The notes: generated by a model from the letters alone, not told the origin. A DNA stretch of 64,000 nt from Anaeromassilibacillus senegalensis (GCF_021531715.1 NZ_JAFBIT010000002.1:1-64000); one strand, 5' to 3'; shown: positions 10,339-19,662, counted from the first letter of the stretch. Translations and numbers: made by a program.

Positions 10339-11241
10339 TTACACCATCAGATCGCGGATGTACTTGATCGTGTACTTGACGCCTTTTTCACCCTTCTCGC
10401 CGCTCCATGTTGCGGAATGCGGCTCAATCGCGAGGTAGCCGTCGTAGCCGTACTTGTAGAGGATCGCGAAGAACGCGCGCCAGTTGATGGAATCGATGCC
10501 TGCCGGCGGGTTGTCGTACCAGCGTCCGTCGTCCTCAAAGGCAGACTTGAATTCCTCGGCAATTTCGGGATGCTTCGCGAGAATGCTGCGCAGCTTCCAA
10601 TGCTCACCCTCATGGGAATCGCCGCCCTGGATAACGCCCTTGATATGGCAGTACTGGAAGCGGTCGCCCCACTCGAGGCCTTCCATGAGATATGCGCCCT
10701 TGTCGCCGCCATGCACGAAGCTGTGGGACGGGTCGTACTTAATGCCGAGACCCGGCACCTCATCGAGCACGAGCTTCCACTGCTCCGGCGTGCGGATATA
10801 GTTGTCGCCCATCATGCAGTTGACGATCGCGCACTGCATATTGCGCTCCTTCGCATACGCGACAATCTGGTTCAGAACCTTGATAGCCGCCGTGATATTC
10901 TTGTAATAGGAGAGCTCCGGAACATACGCCACGCTGCACAGATAATGCTTTGCGCCGAGCGCCGCGCCGAAATCAATAACCTTTCTGACCTCGCTCCATT
11001 CCTCTTCGATGACATCGCCGTTCGCGTCGAGGATATGGCTCGCCCAGCGGCCGACTGCGCCGACCTCTACGCCGGTCTCTTCCATCGCCGCCTGAATCTC
11101 ACCGAGCTTCGGTGTGACCGCGTCCATCGGGCTGCCCCAAAATTCCTTCGGGTTGAGATCAAATTCGACAAAGTCGAGTCCAAGTTCCTTTGCGTGCACG
11201 AGTGTTTTGGCCTCGGCCGCACCGATAATACCCAATTTCAT
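10339..11241 (-). CDS. Sugar phosphate isomerase/epimerase family protein (xylose-isomerase-like TIM barrel)
   Basis: A 300-residue TIM-barrel protein of the AP-endonuclease-2/xylose isomerase superfamily. Likely metal and substrate residues lie in IVNCMMGDN, KYDPSHSFVHGG, FQYCHIKG and LAIEPHS. The start at 11241 (MKLGIIGAAEAK) has AAAGGA just upstream; a longer reading frame runs back into the HAD gene and is not needed. The substrate is unknown. It is the last gene of a cluster with an AKR-like protein and a HAD phosphatase, suggesting breakdown of a sugar or polyol. A related barrel forms the N-terminus of the fusion protein at 54755-57835. Confidence 0.85.
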   Translation of the reverse strand: MKLGIIGAAEAKTLVHAKELGLDFVEFDLNPKEFWGSPMDAVTPKLGEIQAAMEETGVEVGAVGRWASHILDANGDVIEEEWSEVRKVIDFGAALGAKHYLCSVAYVPELSYYKNITAAIKVLNQIVAYAKERNMQCAIVNCMMGDNYIRTPEQWKLVLDEVPGLGIKYDPSHSFVHGGDKGAYLMEGLEWGDRFQYCHIKGVIQGGDSHEGEHWKLRSILAKHPEIAEEFKSAFEDDGRWYDNPPAGIDSINWRAFFAILYKYGYDGYLAIEPHSATWSGEKGEKGVKYTIKYIRDLMV

Positions 11242-11269
11242 GTTTTGTCGTCCTTTCTGAAAAACCAAT

Positions 11270-11872
11270 TCAATATTGTACACCAAGCGCATGCAGCGCG
11301 CTGTCTGCCTGCGCTTTGGATTCCACCGTGACCGCATGCATACCGAATGCCCGCGCTGCCTCCGTGTTTTCCGGCCGGTCGTCGAGAAAGACGGCGTTTT
11401 CCGGCGTAATGGAAAAGCGTTCACAGAGCGCCGCGTATATGGCAAGATCGGGCTTTACAAGCCTGACTTCATAGGAGATCAGCGCACCGTCCGTATACGG
11501 AAGGAAGGTAAAGCCGGGCTTTGCGCGGTTGTAGCCAAACTCGCTGAAATTCGAGAGGATATACACCTTATACCCCGCCGCTTTCAGCCTGCGCAGCCAG
11601 TCCGCCGCATACGGAAAGGTCGTGACAAGCCGATGGCTTTCGCGCACGATGCACTCGATCTGCGCCGCGTATTCGGGCGCGTTTTTGGTGAGCAGCGCGA
11701 CGACCTCGCCCTCGCTGAGCGCGCCGCGGTCCAGCTCATTCCATTCCGGACTGCGCACGGTAGCGTCCGCAAGCGGCTCCACAAGCGCTTCGCCGAACTT
11801 CTCCGCGAAGCTTTTCCTCCAGTGCCATTCAACAAGTACATTGCCGATATCAAAAACAACTGTATCGATCAT
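11270..11872 (-). CDS. HAD-superfamily hydrolase (YihX-like)
   Basis: A 200-residue subclass IA HAD protein with motif I FDIGNVL near the N-terminus (residues 7-13; the second Asp is replaced by Gly-Asn, as in the YihX/epoxide-hydrolase N-terminal-like group), motif II ILSNFSE, and motif IV FLDDRPENTEAA. YihX-type enzymes dephosphorylate sugar 1-phosphates, but the substrate here is not determined. It sits 18 nt downstream of the AKR-like gene and 28 nt upstream of the sugar isomerase gene, so all three are probably one transcript. Confidence 0.85.
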   Translation of the reverse strand: MIDTVVFDIGNVLVEWHWRKSFAEKFGEALVEPLADATVRSPEWNELDRGALSEGEVVALLTKNAPEYAAQIECIVRESHRLVTTFPYAADWLRRLKAAGYKVYILSNFSEFGYNRAKPGFTFLPYTDGALISYEVRLVKPDLAIYAALCERFSITPENAVFLDDRPENTEAARAFGMHAVTVESKAQADSALHALGVQY

Positions 11873-11890
11873 GGTCTTTCTCCTGACAGC

Positions 11891-12742
11891 TTATTTGCCG
11901 CCGAACGCCGCCTGATTCATGACCGGGCTTGCGCGTTTCTCGAGGCGCGGGAAGCGGTGCTCAAGCGCCGCGAGCGAGATCTCGACATCCTCGTGCACCT
12001 CGTCCGCACTGAACGCACCGACGGTCACCATGTCGCAGGGACGCAGAACGTTCCAGTTGAAGGTCAGACCGACATACGGCGTGACGCGGCCTGCCGCCAT
12101 CGATTTGATATTCATGACCGGCTTCTTCGCATTCTGAATGATAGACGCAACTGTTTCGATCTCCACCTGCATCAGGAAACCGACGCAGTTGAAAATCTGG
12201 ATGTACGTTTCGATGTCGTAGCCGTTCTGGTCGGTATACGTGATGAGCTCCGGCATGTGCGCGGACAGGCCCGGGATCAGGCCGGCATCGCGGATCATCT
12301 TCGTGTAGTCATCGAGACGATCGATGATACCCTTGTTCTTGTTGACAAGCTGCTCCGCGCTCGCGTGGTGGATCAGACAGAAGTCGCAGCCGTTTGCCGC
12401 GCTCTTCTTAATGCGCGCTTCGGCCTCACGGCGTGCCGCTTCGTTATTGTCGACATTGAGCTGCGGCGTATCGATCAGAATGAACTTCTTGCCGAGCTTA
12501 TCCTCCGCATAGCGGATTGCATGGACGATCTTCTCATCCATCGGCGCCATAATGGTGTCGATGCCGTACTGCATGTACGCCTCGAAAACCGGGAAGAACG
12601 CCTCATCTGAATTGTAGCGGTTCGTGATGGAACGGTCGGCGGACGGCGTGCGGTGGCTCCAGCCAAGCAGCCAGTTCGTGCCGATGAGCATTCTGGAGAC
12701 GGACTTGCCGCCTACGATGGTTCTTGGAAATTGCTTTTCCAC
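11891..12742 (-). CDS. Conserved TIM-barrel protein, aldo/keto reductase-like
   Basis: A 283-residue protein I recognise only distantly. Its C-terminal half (KKPVMNIKSMAAGRVTP, then CDMVTVGAFSADEVHEDV) resembles the last strands of aldo/keto reductases, where the cofactor is bound. The N-terminal part (SRMLIGTNWLLGWSHRT, FILIDTPQLNVDN, CDFCLIHHASAEQ) is consistent with a TIM barrel. The start is GTG with AGAGGAG nine bases upstream. As first gene of the cluster with a HAD phosphatase and a sugar isomerase it may act on a carbohydrate. The exact reaction is unknown. Confidence 0.7.
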   Translation of the reverse strand: MEKQFPRTIVGGKSVSRMLIGTNWLLGWSHRTPSADRSITNRYNSDEAFFPVFEAYMQYGIDTIMAPMDEKIVHAIRYAEDKLGKKFILIDTPQLNVDNNEAARREAEARIKKSAANGCDFCLIHHASAEQLVNKNKGIIDRLDDYTKMIRDAGLIPGLSAHMPELITYTDQNGYDIETYIQIFNCVGFLMQVEIETVASIIQNAKKPVMNIKSMAAGRVTPYVGLTFNWNVLRPCDMVTVGAFSADEVHEDVEISLAALEHRFPRLEKRASPVMNQAAFGGK

Positions 12743-12816
12743 AAAATCACACTCCTCTGTGCATTTGCGCCGCTCGCCCCTATGGCGGCGGCTATTAATT
12801 GATAGGGTTTTATGAA

Positions 12817-12838
12817 ACCGGATATGTCCGGCTTACAT
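12817..12838 (-). terminator. Possible terminator after ilvN
   Basis: A short stem around CCGGATATGTCCGG lies about 15-28 nt past the ilvN stop and is followed on the minus strand by TTTCATAAAACC. The U tract is poor, so this may be only partial attenuation. Confidence 0.35.
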
Positions 12839-12844
12839 ACAAAA

Positions 12845-13330
12845 TCAGTGTCCGCTCTTCTCAATGGCGATCTGCCCGGTGCGGACGATTTCCCGAATGC
12901 CGTACGGACGGAGCATATCGAGAAAATTCTCGATTTTCTCCGTTTCCCCCGCGAGCTTATACGTCACAAGGCCCGGCGCAATATCGACGGCCTCGGCGCC
13001 GACGAGCCTCGCAAGCTGCATCATGCTTTCCAGCTTATCCGGCTCGTACTGCACCTTGATGAGCGCCAGCCCGCAGGAGACATATTCGCCCGGCAGGCCG
13101 AGATTGCGCACCTTGATGACGGGAATAATTTTATTGAGCTGTTTTTCCACCTGCTCGACCGTGTGCTCGTCGCCGTTTACGACGATCGTGATGCACGAAA
13201 CCGTCTCGTCCTGCGCCGGGCCGACGGCAAGGCTGTGGATATTGAAGCCGCGCCGCGAAAAGAGCGCGACCACTTTGGAGAGCACGCCGGGCTGGTTTTC
13301 AACGAGCACCGACAGCGTATATCTGTTCAT
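12845..13330 (-). CDS. ilvN: Acetolactate synthase small (regulatory) subunit
   Basis: IlvN raises the activity of the large subunit and gives valine feedback. The 161-residue protein has the N-terminal ACT domain (YTLSVLVENQPGVLSKVVALFSRRGFNI, residues 4-31) and the C-terminal ALS_ss_C domain ending EIVRTGQIAIEKSGH. It lies 18 nt downstream of ilvB with AAAGGAG as ribosome binding site. The length matches the common long form of the subunit. Confidence 0.95.
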   Translation of the reverse strand: MNRYTLSVLVENQPGVLSKVVALFSRRGFNIHSLAVGPAQDETVSCITIVVNGDEHTVEQVEKQLNKIIPVIKVRNLGLPGEYVSCGLALIKVQYEPDKLESMMQLARLVGAEAVDIAPGLVTYKLAGETEKIENFLDMLRPYGIREIVRTGQIAIEKSGH

Positions 13331-13348
13331 CGGAGCTTCTCCTTTCGC

Positions 13349-14971
13349 CTAGATCGTCGGCGTATCCGGGTCTGTTCGGCAGATCAGCACGAACGGCCCT
13401 TTCGCGGCAAGCATTTCCACGGCGTACCGCTCCGCCTCAGCGTTGCTGCCTGCAAAGCGCGCCGGTATGCCGTACGCGCCGCAGAGCGCTTTGAAATCGG
13501 GATTGCCGTCCATATACGTGCCGCAATGGCGGCCGTTGTAGAGCTGATCCTGCAGCTCGCGCACCATGCCGAGCCGCGCGTTGTCGAAAATAAGGATCTT
13601 GAGCGGCACATGGCTCTGGCAAACCGTCGCAAGCTCGCACATGCTCATCTGAAACGCGCCGTCGCCGCAGACGGAAACAACCTGCCGGCGGGGCTTCGCG
13701 ATCGCCGCACCGAGTCCGGCCGGGATCGAATACCCCATTGTGCCGAGGCCGCCGCTTGTGAGGAATCTGCCTTCCCGCTGGGTGAAATTGATCGCCGCCC
13801 AGATCTGGCTCTGGCCGGGATCGGCGACGAGGATCGCGTCCTCCTCCATCATCTCGGAAAGCTGCCGGATGAACGAACGCGGCTCCACGAAATCGGTGCG
13901 GTCCGTGCCGCGCGAGATAAACGACGCCTTGTAGCCGAGCACGCGGTTAATCCAGTCGCCGCGGTCGGTCATATGTACTTTCTCCGCCATGGTTTTCAGA
14001 ATGCTGCGGATATCGCCGACAATCGGGATATCGACGTGCATATTCTTGCCGATTTCGGCAGGGTCGATGTCGATGTGAATGATCTTGGCCTGCTCGGCGA
14101 TCTGGTTCGGCGCAGCCACAGCGCGGTCGCCGACACGCGCACCGCAGAGAATGATGAGATCCGCCTCGCGCACCGCGCGGTTCGCGTAGCTCCGGCCGTG
14201 TGAGCCGATCATGCCGAGATAGACCGGACTGTGCATGGGCATGACGCCGATGCCCATCATCGTGGAAACAATCGGAATGCCGCTGTTCGTCGCAAACGCG
14301 GTCATTTCCTCGCGCGCGCCTGCAAGCACCACGCCGCCGCCGCAGCAGATAACCGGACGCTGCGCCGCTTCAATCGCCGCCAGAGCACGCTTGATCTGCA
14401 TGGGATGCCCCTGCGTTGTCGGCTTATAGCCGGGAATATCTGCCTTTTCCGGATATCGGAACGGCCCCTCGACCTCCTGCTGCTGCACATCGATCGGCAC
14501 GTCGATCAAAACCGGGCCGGGGCGGCCGGTCGTCGCGATGTGAAACGCCTCCTTGAATACGCGCGGCAGCTCCTTCGCGTCCTTGACGAGGTAGCTGTGC
14601 TTTGTGATGGATTCGCAGGCGCCGGTGATATCCGCTTCCTGAAACACATCGCGGCCGAGCTGCTCGAGGTTAATCTGCCCCGTGATCGCGATGATCGGAA
14701 TCGAGTCCATATACGCCGTCGCAATGCCCGTAATGAGGTTCAGCGCGCCGGGGCCGGAGGTCGCGACACAGACGCCCGGACGGCCGGAGGCTCTTGCGTA
14801 GCCGCTTGCGGCGTGTGCGGCGTTCTGCTCCTGCCGCACAAGCACATGGCGGATGGCGCTGTCGTACAATTTATCATAAAACGGACAAATGGCGGCGCCG
14901 GGGTAACCGAAAAGCGTATCCACGCCTTCCGCTTCCAGACACCGCACCATCATTTGAGCCCCGCTGATCAT
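13349..14971 (-). CDS. ilvB: Acetolactate synthase large (catalytic) subunit
   Basis: IlvB joins two pyruvates to acetolactate, or pyruvate with 2-oxobutyrate, at the entry of branched-chain amino acid synthesis. It uses thiamine diphosphate, FAD and Mg2+. The 540-residue product has the catalytic glutamate in LVRQEQNAAHAASGYARASG, the FAD-binding middle domain, and the ThDP motif CGDGAFQMSMCELATVCQ followed by LKILIFDN. Together with ilvN it forms a two-gene operon reading away from tex. No T-box or leader peptide is evident upstream, but a symmetrical element sits between the two divergent promoters. Confidence 0.95.
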   Translation of the reverse strand: MISGAQMMVRCLEAEGVDTLFGYPGAAICPFYDKLYDSAIRHVLVRQEQNAAHAASGYARASGRPGVCVATSGPGALNLITGIATAYMDSIPIIAITGQINLEQLGRDVFQEADITGACESITKHSYLVKDAKELPRVFKEAFHIATTGRPGPVLIDVPIDVQQQEVEGPFRYPEKADIPGYKPTTQGHPMQIKRALAAIEAAQRPVICCGGGVVLAGAREEMTAFATNSGIPIVSTMMGIGVMPMHSPVYLGMIGSHGRSYANRAVREADLIILCGARVGDRAVAAPNQIAEQAKIIHIDIDPAEIGKNMHVDIPIVGDIRSILKTMAEKVHMTDRGDWINRVLGYKASFISRGTDRTDFVEPRSFIRQLSEMMEEDAILVADPGQSQIWAAINFTQREGRFLTSGGLGTMGYSIPAGLGAAIAKPRRQVVSVCGDGAFQMSMCELATVCQSHVPLKILIFDNARLGMVRELQDQLYNGRHCGTYMDGNPDFKALCGAYGIPARFAGSNAEAERYAVEMLAAKGPFVLICRTDPDTPTI

Positions 14972-15007
14972 TTTCGGCTTTCACCCTTTATCTTTTACAC
15001 GATTTGT

Positions 15008-15076
15008 GCTATACTCATAAAAGCTTTAAAAACGCAATTCTCGCTGAATTGCATACATTCCTTTGTATATTATAGC
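15008..15076. promoter_or_regulatory. Divergent ilvB/tex control region with palindrome
   Basis: Minus strand: TTGCGT (15037-15032), 18 nt, TATAGC (15013-15008) for ilvB. Plus strand: TTGCAT (15049-15054), 16 nt, TATAGC (15071-15076) for tex. A second plus-strand -10, TGTGCTATACT ending at 15015, is also possible. The palindrome GCAATTC-N5-GAATTGC (15034-15052) overlaps both -35 elements, so one protein bound there could control both directions. Its core resembles a CodY box with about five mismatches. Confidence 0.5.
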
Positions 15077-15155
15077 ATAAGAGCCCACTGGATTGCAATG
15101 CGGCTTCTACGAAAATCACACATTCTACACAATGCACAGAAAGCAGGAAAACGAT

Positions 15156-17324
15156 ATGGCAGATCACATAGCGGCGCTTGCCGCGCAATTTCAACTGAAG
15201 GATTGGCAGGTCAGGAAGCTGATCGAGCTGATTGACGCCGGCAATACGATCCCATTCATTGCGCGTTATCGCAAGGAGGAGCACGGCTCGCTCGACGATC
15301 AAACGATCCGCGCCGTCTGCGAACGGCTCGAATACCTCCGCAATCTCGACGCCCGCCGCGAGCAGGTGCGCGGACTGATCGAAAGTGCCGGCAAGCTGAC
15401 CGACACCGTCTCCGCCGCGCTCGACAAGGCCGCGACGCTCGCCGAGATCGATGATATCTACCGCCCGTTCCGCCCGAAGCGCAAGACCCGCGCAAGCGTC
15501 GCACGGGAACGCGGGCTGGAGCCGCTCGCGCAGAAAATTCTCGCGCAGGAGAAGCGCTCTCCCTACCCCATCGACATGGCGGAGGATTTCGTGAGCCCGG
15601 AAAAGGGCGTGGAAACGCCGGCGGACGCGCTTGCGGGCGCAAAGGACATCATCGCCGAGATCATTTCGGACGACGCGAATGTGCGCCGCCGCCTGCGCGT
15701 CGTCGCAATGGCGCAGGGCGTCATCACCAGCCGCGCCGCGAAGGACGAGGATTCCGTCTACCGGACATACTACGAATTTTCGCAGCCCGCCGCGAAAATC
15801 GCCGGTCATCGCGTGCTTGCGCTCGATCGCGGCGAACGCGAGGGCTTTCTGAAGGTCTCGCTTGAGCTGGACGGTCAGCGCGGGCAGAACATCGTGACCT
15901 CCACCTACGTGAAGCCCGGCACACCGTGCTGCGACGCCGTGGAGGAGGCCGCGCTCGACGCGTACAGCCGCCTGATCTTCCCCGCCATCGAGCGCGAAAT
16001 CCGCAGTGAGCTGACCGAAAAGGCGTGTGAAAACGCGATTCAGGTTTTTTCCGTCAATCTGCGCCAGCTTCTGATGCAGCCGCCGGTCAAGGGCCGCGTG
16101 ACGATTGGACTCGACCCCGGCTACCGCACTGGCTGCAAGGTTGCGGTCGTCGACGCGACCGGCAAGGTGCTCGACACCGGCGTGATCTACCCAACGCACA
16201 GCGAAGCGCGTGTGCGCGAGGCAAAGCAGACACTCGTGCGGCTCATCCGAAAATACAGCGTGACGCTGATCGCCATCGGCAACGGCACGGCCTCGAAGGA
16301 GACCGAAATCTTCACCGACGCCGTGCTCAAAGAGAATAAGCTCGACCGCTCGGTGGATTACATGGTCGTCAGCGAGGCAGGCGCGTCCGTTTACTCCGCA
16401 TCGAAGCTCGCAGCGGCAGAATACCCCGATTACGATCTGACGCTGCGCAGCGCCGTTTCCATCGCGCACCGTTTGCAGGATCCGCTTGCGGAGCTCGTTA
16501 AAATCGACCCGAAAGCCATCGGCGTCGGACAGTACCAGCACGATATGCCGCCGAAAAAGCTCGGCGAAGCGCTCGGCGGCGTTGTGGAATCGTGCGTCAA
16601 CGCCGTCGGCGTCGACCTGAACACCGCCTCGCCCTCTCTGCTCGAGAACATCGCGGGCATCTCCACTACGGTCGCGAAAAACATCGTCGCCTACCGGCAG
16701 GAGAACGGCGCGTTCACCGCACGCACGCAGCTCAAAAAGGTGCCGAAGCTCGGGCCGAAGGCGTTTGAGCAGTGCGCAGGCTTCCTGCGTGTTGTGGAAA
16801 GCGCCAATCTGCTCGACAACACCGGCGTGCATCCCGAATCGTATGCGGCGGCGGAAAAGCTGCTCACCGCCTGCGGGTATGACCTCAAAAAAGCGCCCTC
16901 CGGCGGCTTTTCAGAGCTCAAAGCGCGCGCTGAAAAGCTCGGCATTCCCGCGCTCGCGGAGCAGATCGGCATCGGCGAGCCGACACTACGCGACATCATC
17001 GCGGAGCTTGAAAAACCGGGCCGTGACCCGCGTGACGAGCTGCCCAGTCCTCTGCTGCGCAGCGACATCAAGGACATCAAAGACCTGAAGCCCGGCATGG
17101 AAATGAAAGGCACCGTGCGCAATGTGATCGATTTCGGCGCGTTCGTCGACATCGGCGTCCATCAGGACGGCCTCGTACACATCACACAGATTTCCAAAAA
17201 ATTTGTGCGTCACCCGTCCGATGTGCTGAAGGTTGGCGACATTGTGACCGTTTGGGTGCTCGCCGTCGACGAGGCGCGCGGGCGCATCTCCCTCACGATG
17301 AAAAAGCCTGCGGAGGCAAAGTGA
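15156..17324 (+). CDS. tex: Tex-family RNA-binding transcriptional accessory protein
   Basis: A 722-residue cytoplasmic nucleic-acid-binding protein, homologous to the transcription factor Spt6 core. In order: an N-terminal helical region (FQLKDWQVRKLIELIDAGNTIP), a YqgF/RNase-H-like domain (GLDPGYRTGCKVAVVDATG, about residue 320), helix-hairpin-helix motifs (LNTASPSLLENIAGI, AYRQENGAF) and a C-terminal S1 domain (GTVRNVIDFGAFVDIGVHQDGLVHIT). ATG 15156 has AGGAAA upstream, and earlier in-frame sequence lies at the promoter. The length is normal. Confidence 0.93.
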   Translation: MADHIAALAAQFQLKDWQVRKLIELIDAGNTIPFIARYRKEEHGSLDDQTIRAVCERLEYLRNLDARREQVRGLIESAGKLTDTVSAALDKAATLAEIDDIYRPFRPKRKTRASVARERGLEPLAQKILAQEKRSPYPIDMAEDFVSPEKGVETPADALAGAKDIIAEIISDDANVRRRLRVVAMAQGVITSRAAKDEDSVYRTYYEFSQPAAKIAGHRVLALDRGEREGFLKVSLELDGQRGQNIVTSTYVKPGTPCCDAVEEAALDAYSRLIFPAIEREIRSELTEKACENAIQVFSVNLRQLLMQPPVKGRVTIGLDPGYRTGCKVAVVDATGKVLDTGVIYPTHSEARVREAKQTLVRLIRKYSVTLIAIGNGTASKETEIFTDAVLKENKLDRSVDYMVVSEAGASVYSASKLAAAEYPDYDLTLRSAVSIAHRLQDPLAELVKIDPKAIGVGQYQHDMPPKKLGEALGGVVESCVNAVGVDLNTASPSLLENIAGISTTVAKNIVAYRQENGAFTARTQLKKVPKLGPKAFEQCAGFLRVVESANLLDNTGVHPESYAAAEKLLTACGYDLKKAPSGGFSELKARAEKLGIPALAEQIGIGEPTLRDIIAELEKPGRDPRDELPSPLLRSDIKDIKDLKPGMEMKGTVRNVIDFGAFVDIGVHQDGLVHITQISKKFVRHPSDVLKVGDIVTVWVLAVDEARGRISLTMKKPAEAK

Positions 17325-17424
17325 ACTCACGGACATTTTTCACTTTTTTGTCCGTCGTGTGTTGACACTTTGCGTTTTCCGCTGTAAACTTATTCCGACA
17401 AACTTCGCAGAAGGGGAGACGGAC

Positions 17425-18216
17425 ATGACCGACGAACAAAGCCATACCGAGAGCGCGGCGGGGCTTTCTTTTAAAATGGGCGAAGCGCTTCTGAAAAACG
17501 GTGCGGAGATCTTCCGTGTGCAGGAAACGATGGAGCGCGTCGCCCGCGCATACGGCATCGAGGAGTACGACGTTTACGTGCTTTCCAATGCTATTTTCGC
17601 CAATGCGGTGGAAAACGGCGAGCGTGTGGAGACAAAACTGAAATACATTCCCGGTTCCACGATTCATTTTGCCCGCGTTGCCGGGATCAACCAGCTTTCC
17701 CGTGAAATCGCGCACGGCAATGTGGGGATTACCGAAGCCTACGCGCGTCTCAGGGAAATCACCGAGATTCCCTATACGCACCCGCTGACACTTGTCGCGG
17801 CGTGCGGCATAGGCAGCGCGTGCTTCAGCTATCTGTTTGGCGGCTCGGTGTGGGACGCGGCTGCCGCATTTCTGTGCGGCACGGTGCTGCAGCTTTTTCT
17901 GAACCAGATTGACCGCCGCACAGCCTCAAAGTTTATCACCAACCTCGCCTCCAGCGCAGTCGTCGCGCTCTGCGCCGTCCTGCTGTTCTCACTCGGGCTC
18001 GGCGGCAGTCTCGACAAGATCATCATTGGCTCGATCATCCGCCTTGTGCCCGGTGTGGCGCTGACAACCTCGATCCGTGATTTTCTCAACGGCGATTACC
18101 TCAGCGGCACCATCCGCATGATCGACGCCTTTCTGATCGGCGGCTGCATCGCCATCGGCGTCGGTGCGGTTGTGATGATCTATTTCAGCATTACAGGAGG
18201 TGTGCCGCAGCTATGA
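17425..18216 (+). CDS. Threonine/serine exporter family protein, N-terminal half (DUF1212)
   Basis: A 263-residue membrane protein matching the N-terminal domain of ThrE-type exporters (DUF1212, PF06738). It has a cytoplasmic domain (MGEALLKNGAEIFRVQETMERVARAYG, then VYVLSNAIFA) followed by about five membrane segments from residue 120 on (LVAACGIGSACFSYLF, FITNLASSAVVALCAVLLFSLGLGG, MIDAFLIGGCIAIGVGAVVMIYF). In many Firmicutes the exporter is split into this protein and a smaller partner, here the next gene, which starts inside the stop codon (4-nt overlap). Ribosome binding site GGGGAG. Confidence 0.88.
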   Translation: MTDEQSHTESAAGLSFKMGEALLKNGAEIFRVQETMERVARAYGIEEYDVYVLSNAIFANAVENGERVETKLKYIPGSTIHFARVAGINQLSREIAHGNVGITEAYARLREITEIPYTHPLTLVAACGIGSACFSYLFGGSVWDAAAAFLCGTVLQLFLNQIDRRTASKFITNLASSAVVALCAVLLFSLGLGGSLDKIIIGSIIRLVPGVALTTSIRDFLNGDYLSGTIRMIDAFLIGGCIAIGVGAVVMIYFSITGGVPQL

Positions 18217-18686
18217 CGCTTTCTGTTTTGCTGGACTGGACGATACAGACCGTTATCGCCTTCGTAGCGACCATCGCTTTTTCCATCATCTTCCACTCTC
18301 CGAAAAACCAGTACATTTTTGCCGGGTTCACCGGCGCGTTCGGCTGGCTGATCTACATCGTGCACATGCACTTTTGGTCGGACGCCGTTTTCGCCTCGTT
18401 CTTCGCCGCACTTGGGCTGACGTATATGTCGCGCATTTTCTCTTTCGCGCGCAAAGCACCGGTCACCATCTTCCTCATCAGCGGCATTTTCCCCATCGTT
18501 CCCGGCGCGGGCATCTATTACACCGGCTACCATATCTTCATGAACGAAAACGCGCAGGCGCTCTCTGTGGGCATGGAAACCATCAAGATCGCGATTGCCA
18601 TTGCCCTTGGCATCGGTATCGTCGTCTCTCTGCCCCGTTTTTTCTTCACCCTGCGCAAAGCCGAAAAGAAAGGACGCACATCTTGA
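18213..18686 (+). CDS. Threonine/serine exporter family protein, C-terminal half (DUF3815)
   Basis: A 157-residue membrane protein with four or five hydrophobic segments (TVIAFVATIAFSIIF, YIFAGFTGAFGWLIYIVHM, VFASFFAALGLTYMSRIF, FLISGIFPIVPGAGIYYTGYHIF, IKIAIAIALGIGIVVSL). It matches the ThrE_2 domain that is the C-terminal half of single-chain ThrE. Translation is coupled to the upstream half by an ATGA overlap, and the downstream synthase gene starts within its stop codon. Together the two halves would form one amino acid exporter. Confidence 0.87.
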   Translation: MTLSVLLDWTIQTVIAFVATIAFSIIFHSPKNQYIFAGFTGAFGWLIYIVHMHFWSDAVFASFFAALGLTYMSRIFSFARKAPVTIFLISGIFPIVPGAGIYYTGYHIFMNENAQALSVGMETIKIAIAIALGIGIVVSLPRFFFTLRKAEKKGRTS

Positions 18687-19645
18687 AGCAGGTCGTCATC
18701 TCCGAAAACGACGCCAACCAGCGCGTCGATAAATTCCTCACAAAGTCTTATCCGAATCTGCCGCAGTCCATGCTGTACAAAGCCATCCGCAAGAAGGACA
18801 TCAAGCTGAACGGCAAGCGCTGTGAAATCTCCACGCGGCTCACCGCCGGCGACGTGCTGACGATGTATCTGAAGGACGAGTTTTTCGCGCAGTCGCCGAA
18901 GGAATACGATTTTCTGAAGGCCCCGGCGAAGCTCACCATCATCTATGAGGACGAGAACATCATGATCCTCGACAAAAAGCCGGGGCTGATCGTCCATCCC
19001 GATGAAAACTATCACTTTGATTCGCTGATTGCGCGCGTGCAGCACGTTCTGTATGACCGCGGCGAATACGACCCGGAAGCGGAAAACTCCTTCGCGCCCG
19101 CGCTCATCAACCGCATCGACCGCAACACCGGCGGCATCGTGATGGCGGCCAAGAACGCCGAGACACTGCGCATCATGAACGAAAAAGTCAAGCGCCGCGA
19201 GCTGGACAAGCTGTATCTCTGCGTCGTCTGCGGCGTACCGAAAAAGAAGAGCGACATCCTGACAGGCTATCTCGAAAAGAACGAGAGCCAGAATCGCGTG
19301 TACATTACGGATAAAAAGACCGATGAAAGCCGGAGCATCAAGACAAAGTACACGGTGCTTGAGACGCGCCGCGATTTCAGCCTCCTCGAGGTGGAGCTTT
19401 TGACCGGCCGCACGCACCAGATCCGCGCGCATATGGCGTCCATCGGGCATCCGCTCGCGGGGGACGGCAAATACGGGCGCAACGCACAGAATAAGCAGAC
19501 CGGCTTCCCCTATCAGGCGCTTTATTCCTACAAGCTGACCTTCCGCTTCACGACGGACGCCGGCATCCTGAACTATCTGAACGGACAGACCTTCACCGCT
19601 GAGCGCGTCTGGTTCCTCGATGAATTCCGCGCGTTTCCGGCATAA
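18683..19645 (+). CDS. RluA/RluD-family pseudouridine synthase
   Basis: A 320-residue RNA-modifying enzyme that converts uridine to pseudouridine in rRNA. It has an N-terminal S4 domain (QRVDKFLTKSYPNLPQSMLYKAIRKKDI), then the catalytic loop INRIDRNTGGIVMAAKN with the nucleophilic Asp, and LLTGRTHQIRAHMASIGHPLAGDGKYG near the C-terminus. The target uridine cannot be read from the sequence. I chose the TTG at 18683, which overlaps the preceding stop (TTGA), with AAAGGA upstream; the longer frame upstream is the shadow of the exporter gene. Confidence 0.9.
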   Translation: MKQVVISENDANQRVDKFLTKSYPNLPQSMLYKAIRKKDIKLNGKRCEISTRLTAGDVLTMYLKDEFFAQSPKEYDFLKAPAKLTIIYEDENIMILDKKPGLIVHPDENYHFDSLIARVQHVLYDRGEYDPEAENSFAPALINRIDRNTGGIVMAAKNAETLRIMNEKVKRRELDKLYLCVVCGVPKKKSDILTGYLEKNESQNRVYITDKKTDESRSIKTKYTVLETRRDFSLLEVELLTGRTHQIRAHMASIGHPLAGDGKYGRNAQNKQTGFPYQALYSYKLTFRFTTDAGILNYLNGQTFTAERVWFLDEFRAFPA

Positions 19646-19662
19646 AACCCCAAACATACAAA

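Noticed and set aside
14972-15155. T-box or leader-peptide attenuator in front of ilvB
   Set aside because: No run of Ile, Leu or Val codons, no terminator hairpin and no T-box core are seen in the short leader.
17425-18686. A broken exporter gene split in two frames
   Set aside because: The two halves are a known natural arrangement in Firmicutes with a coupled ATGA overlap, not a frameshift.
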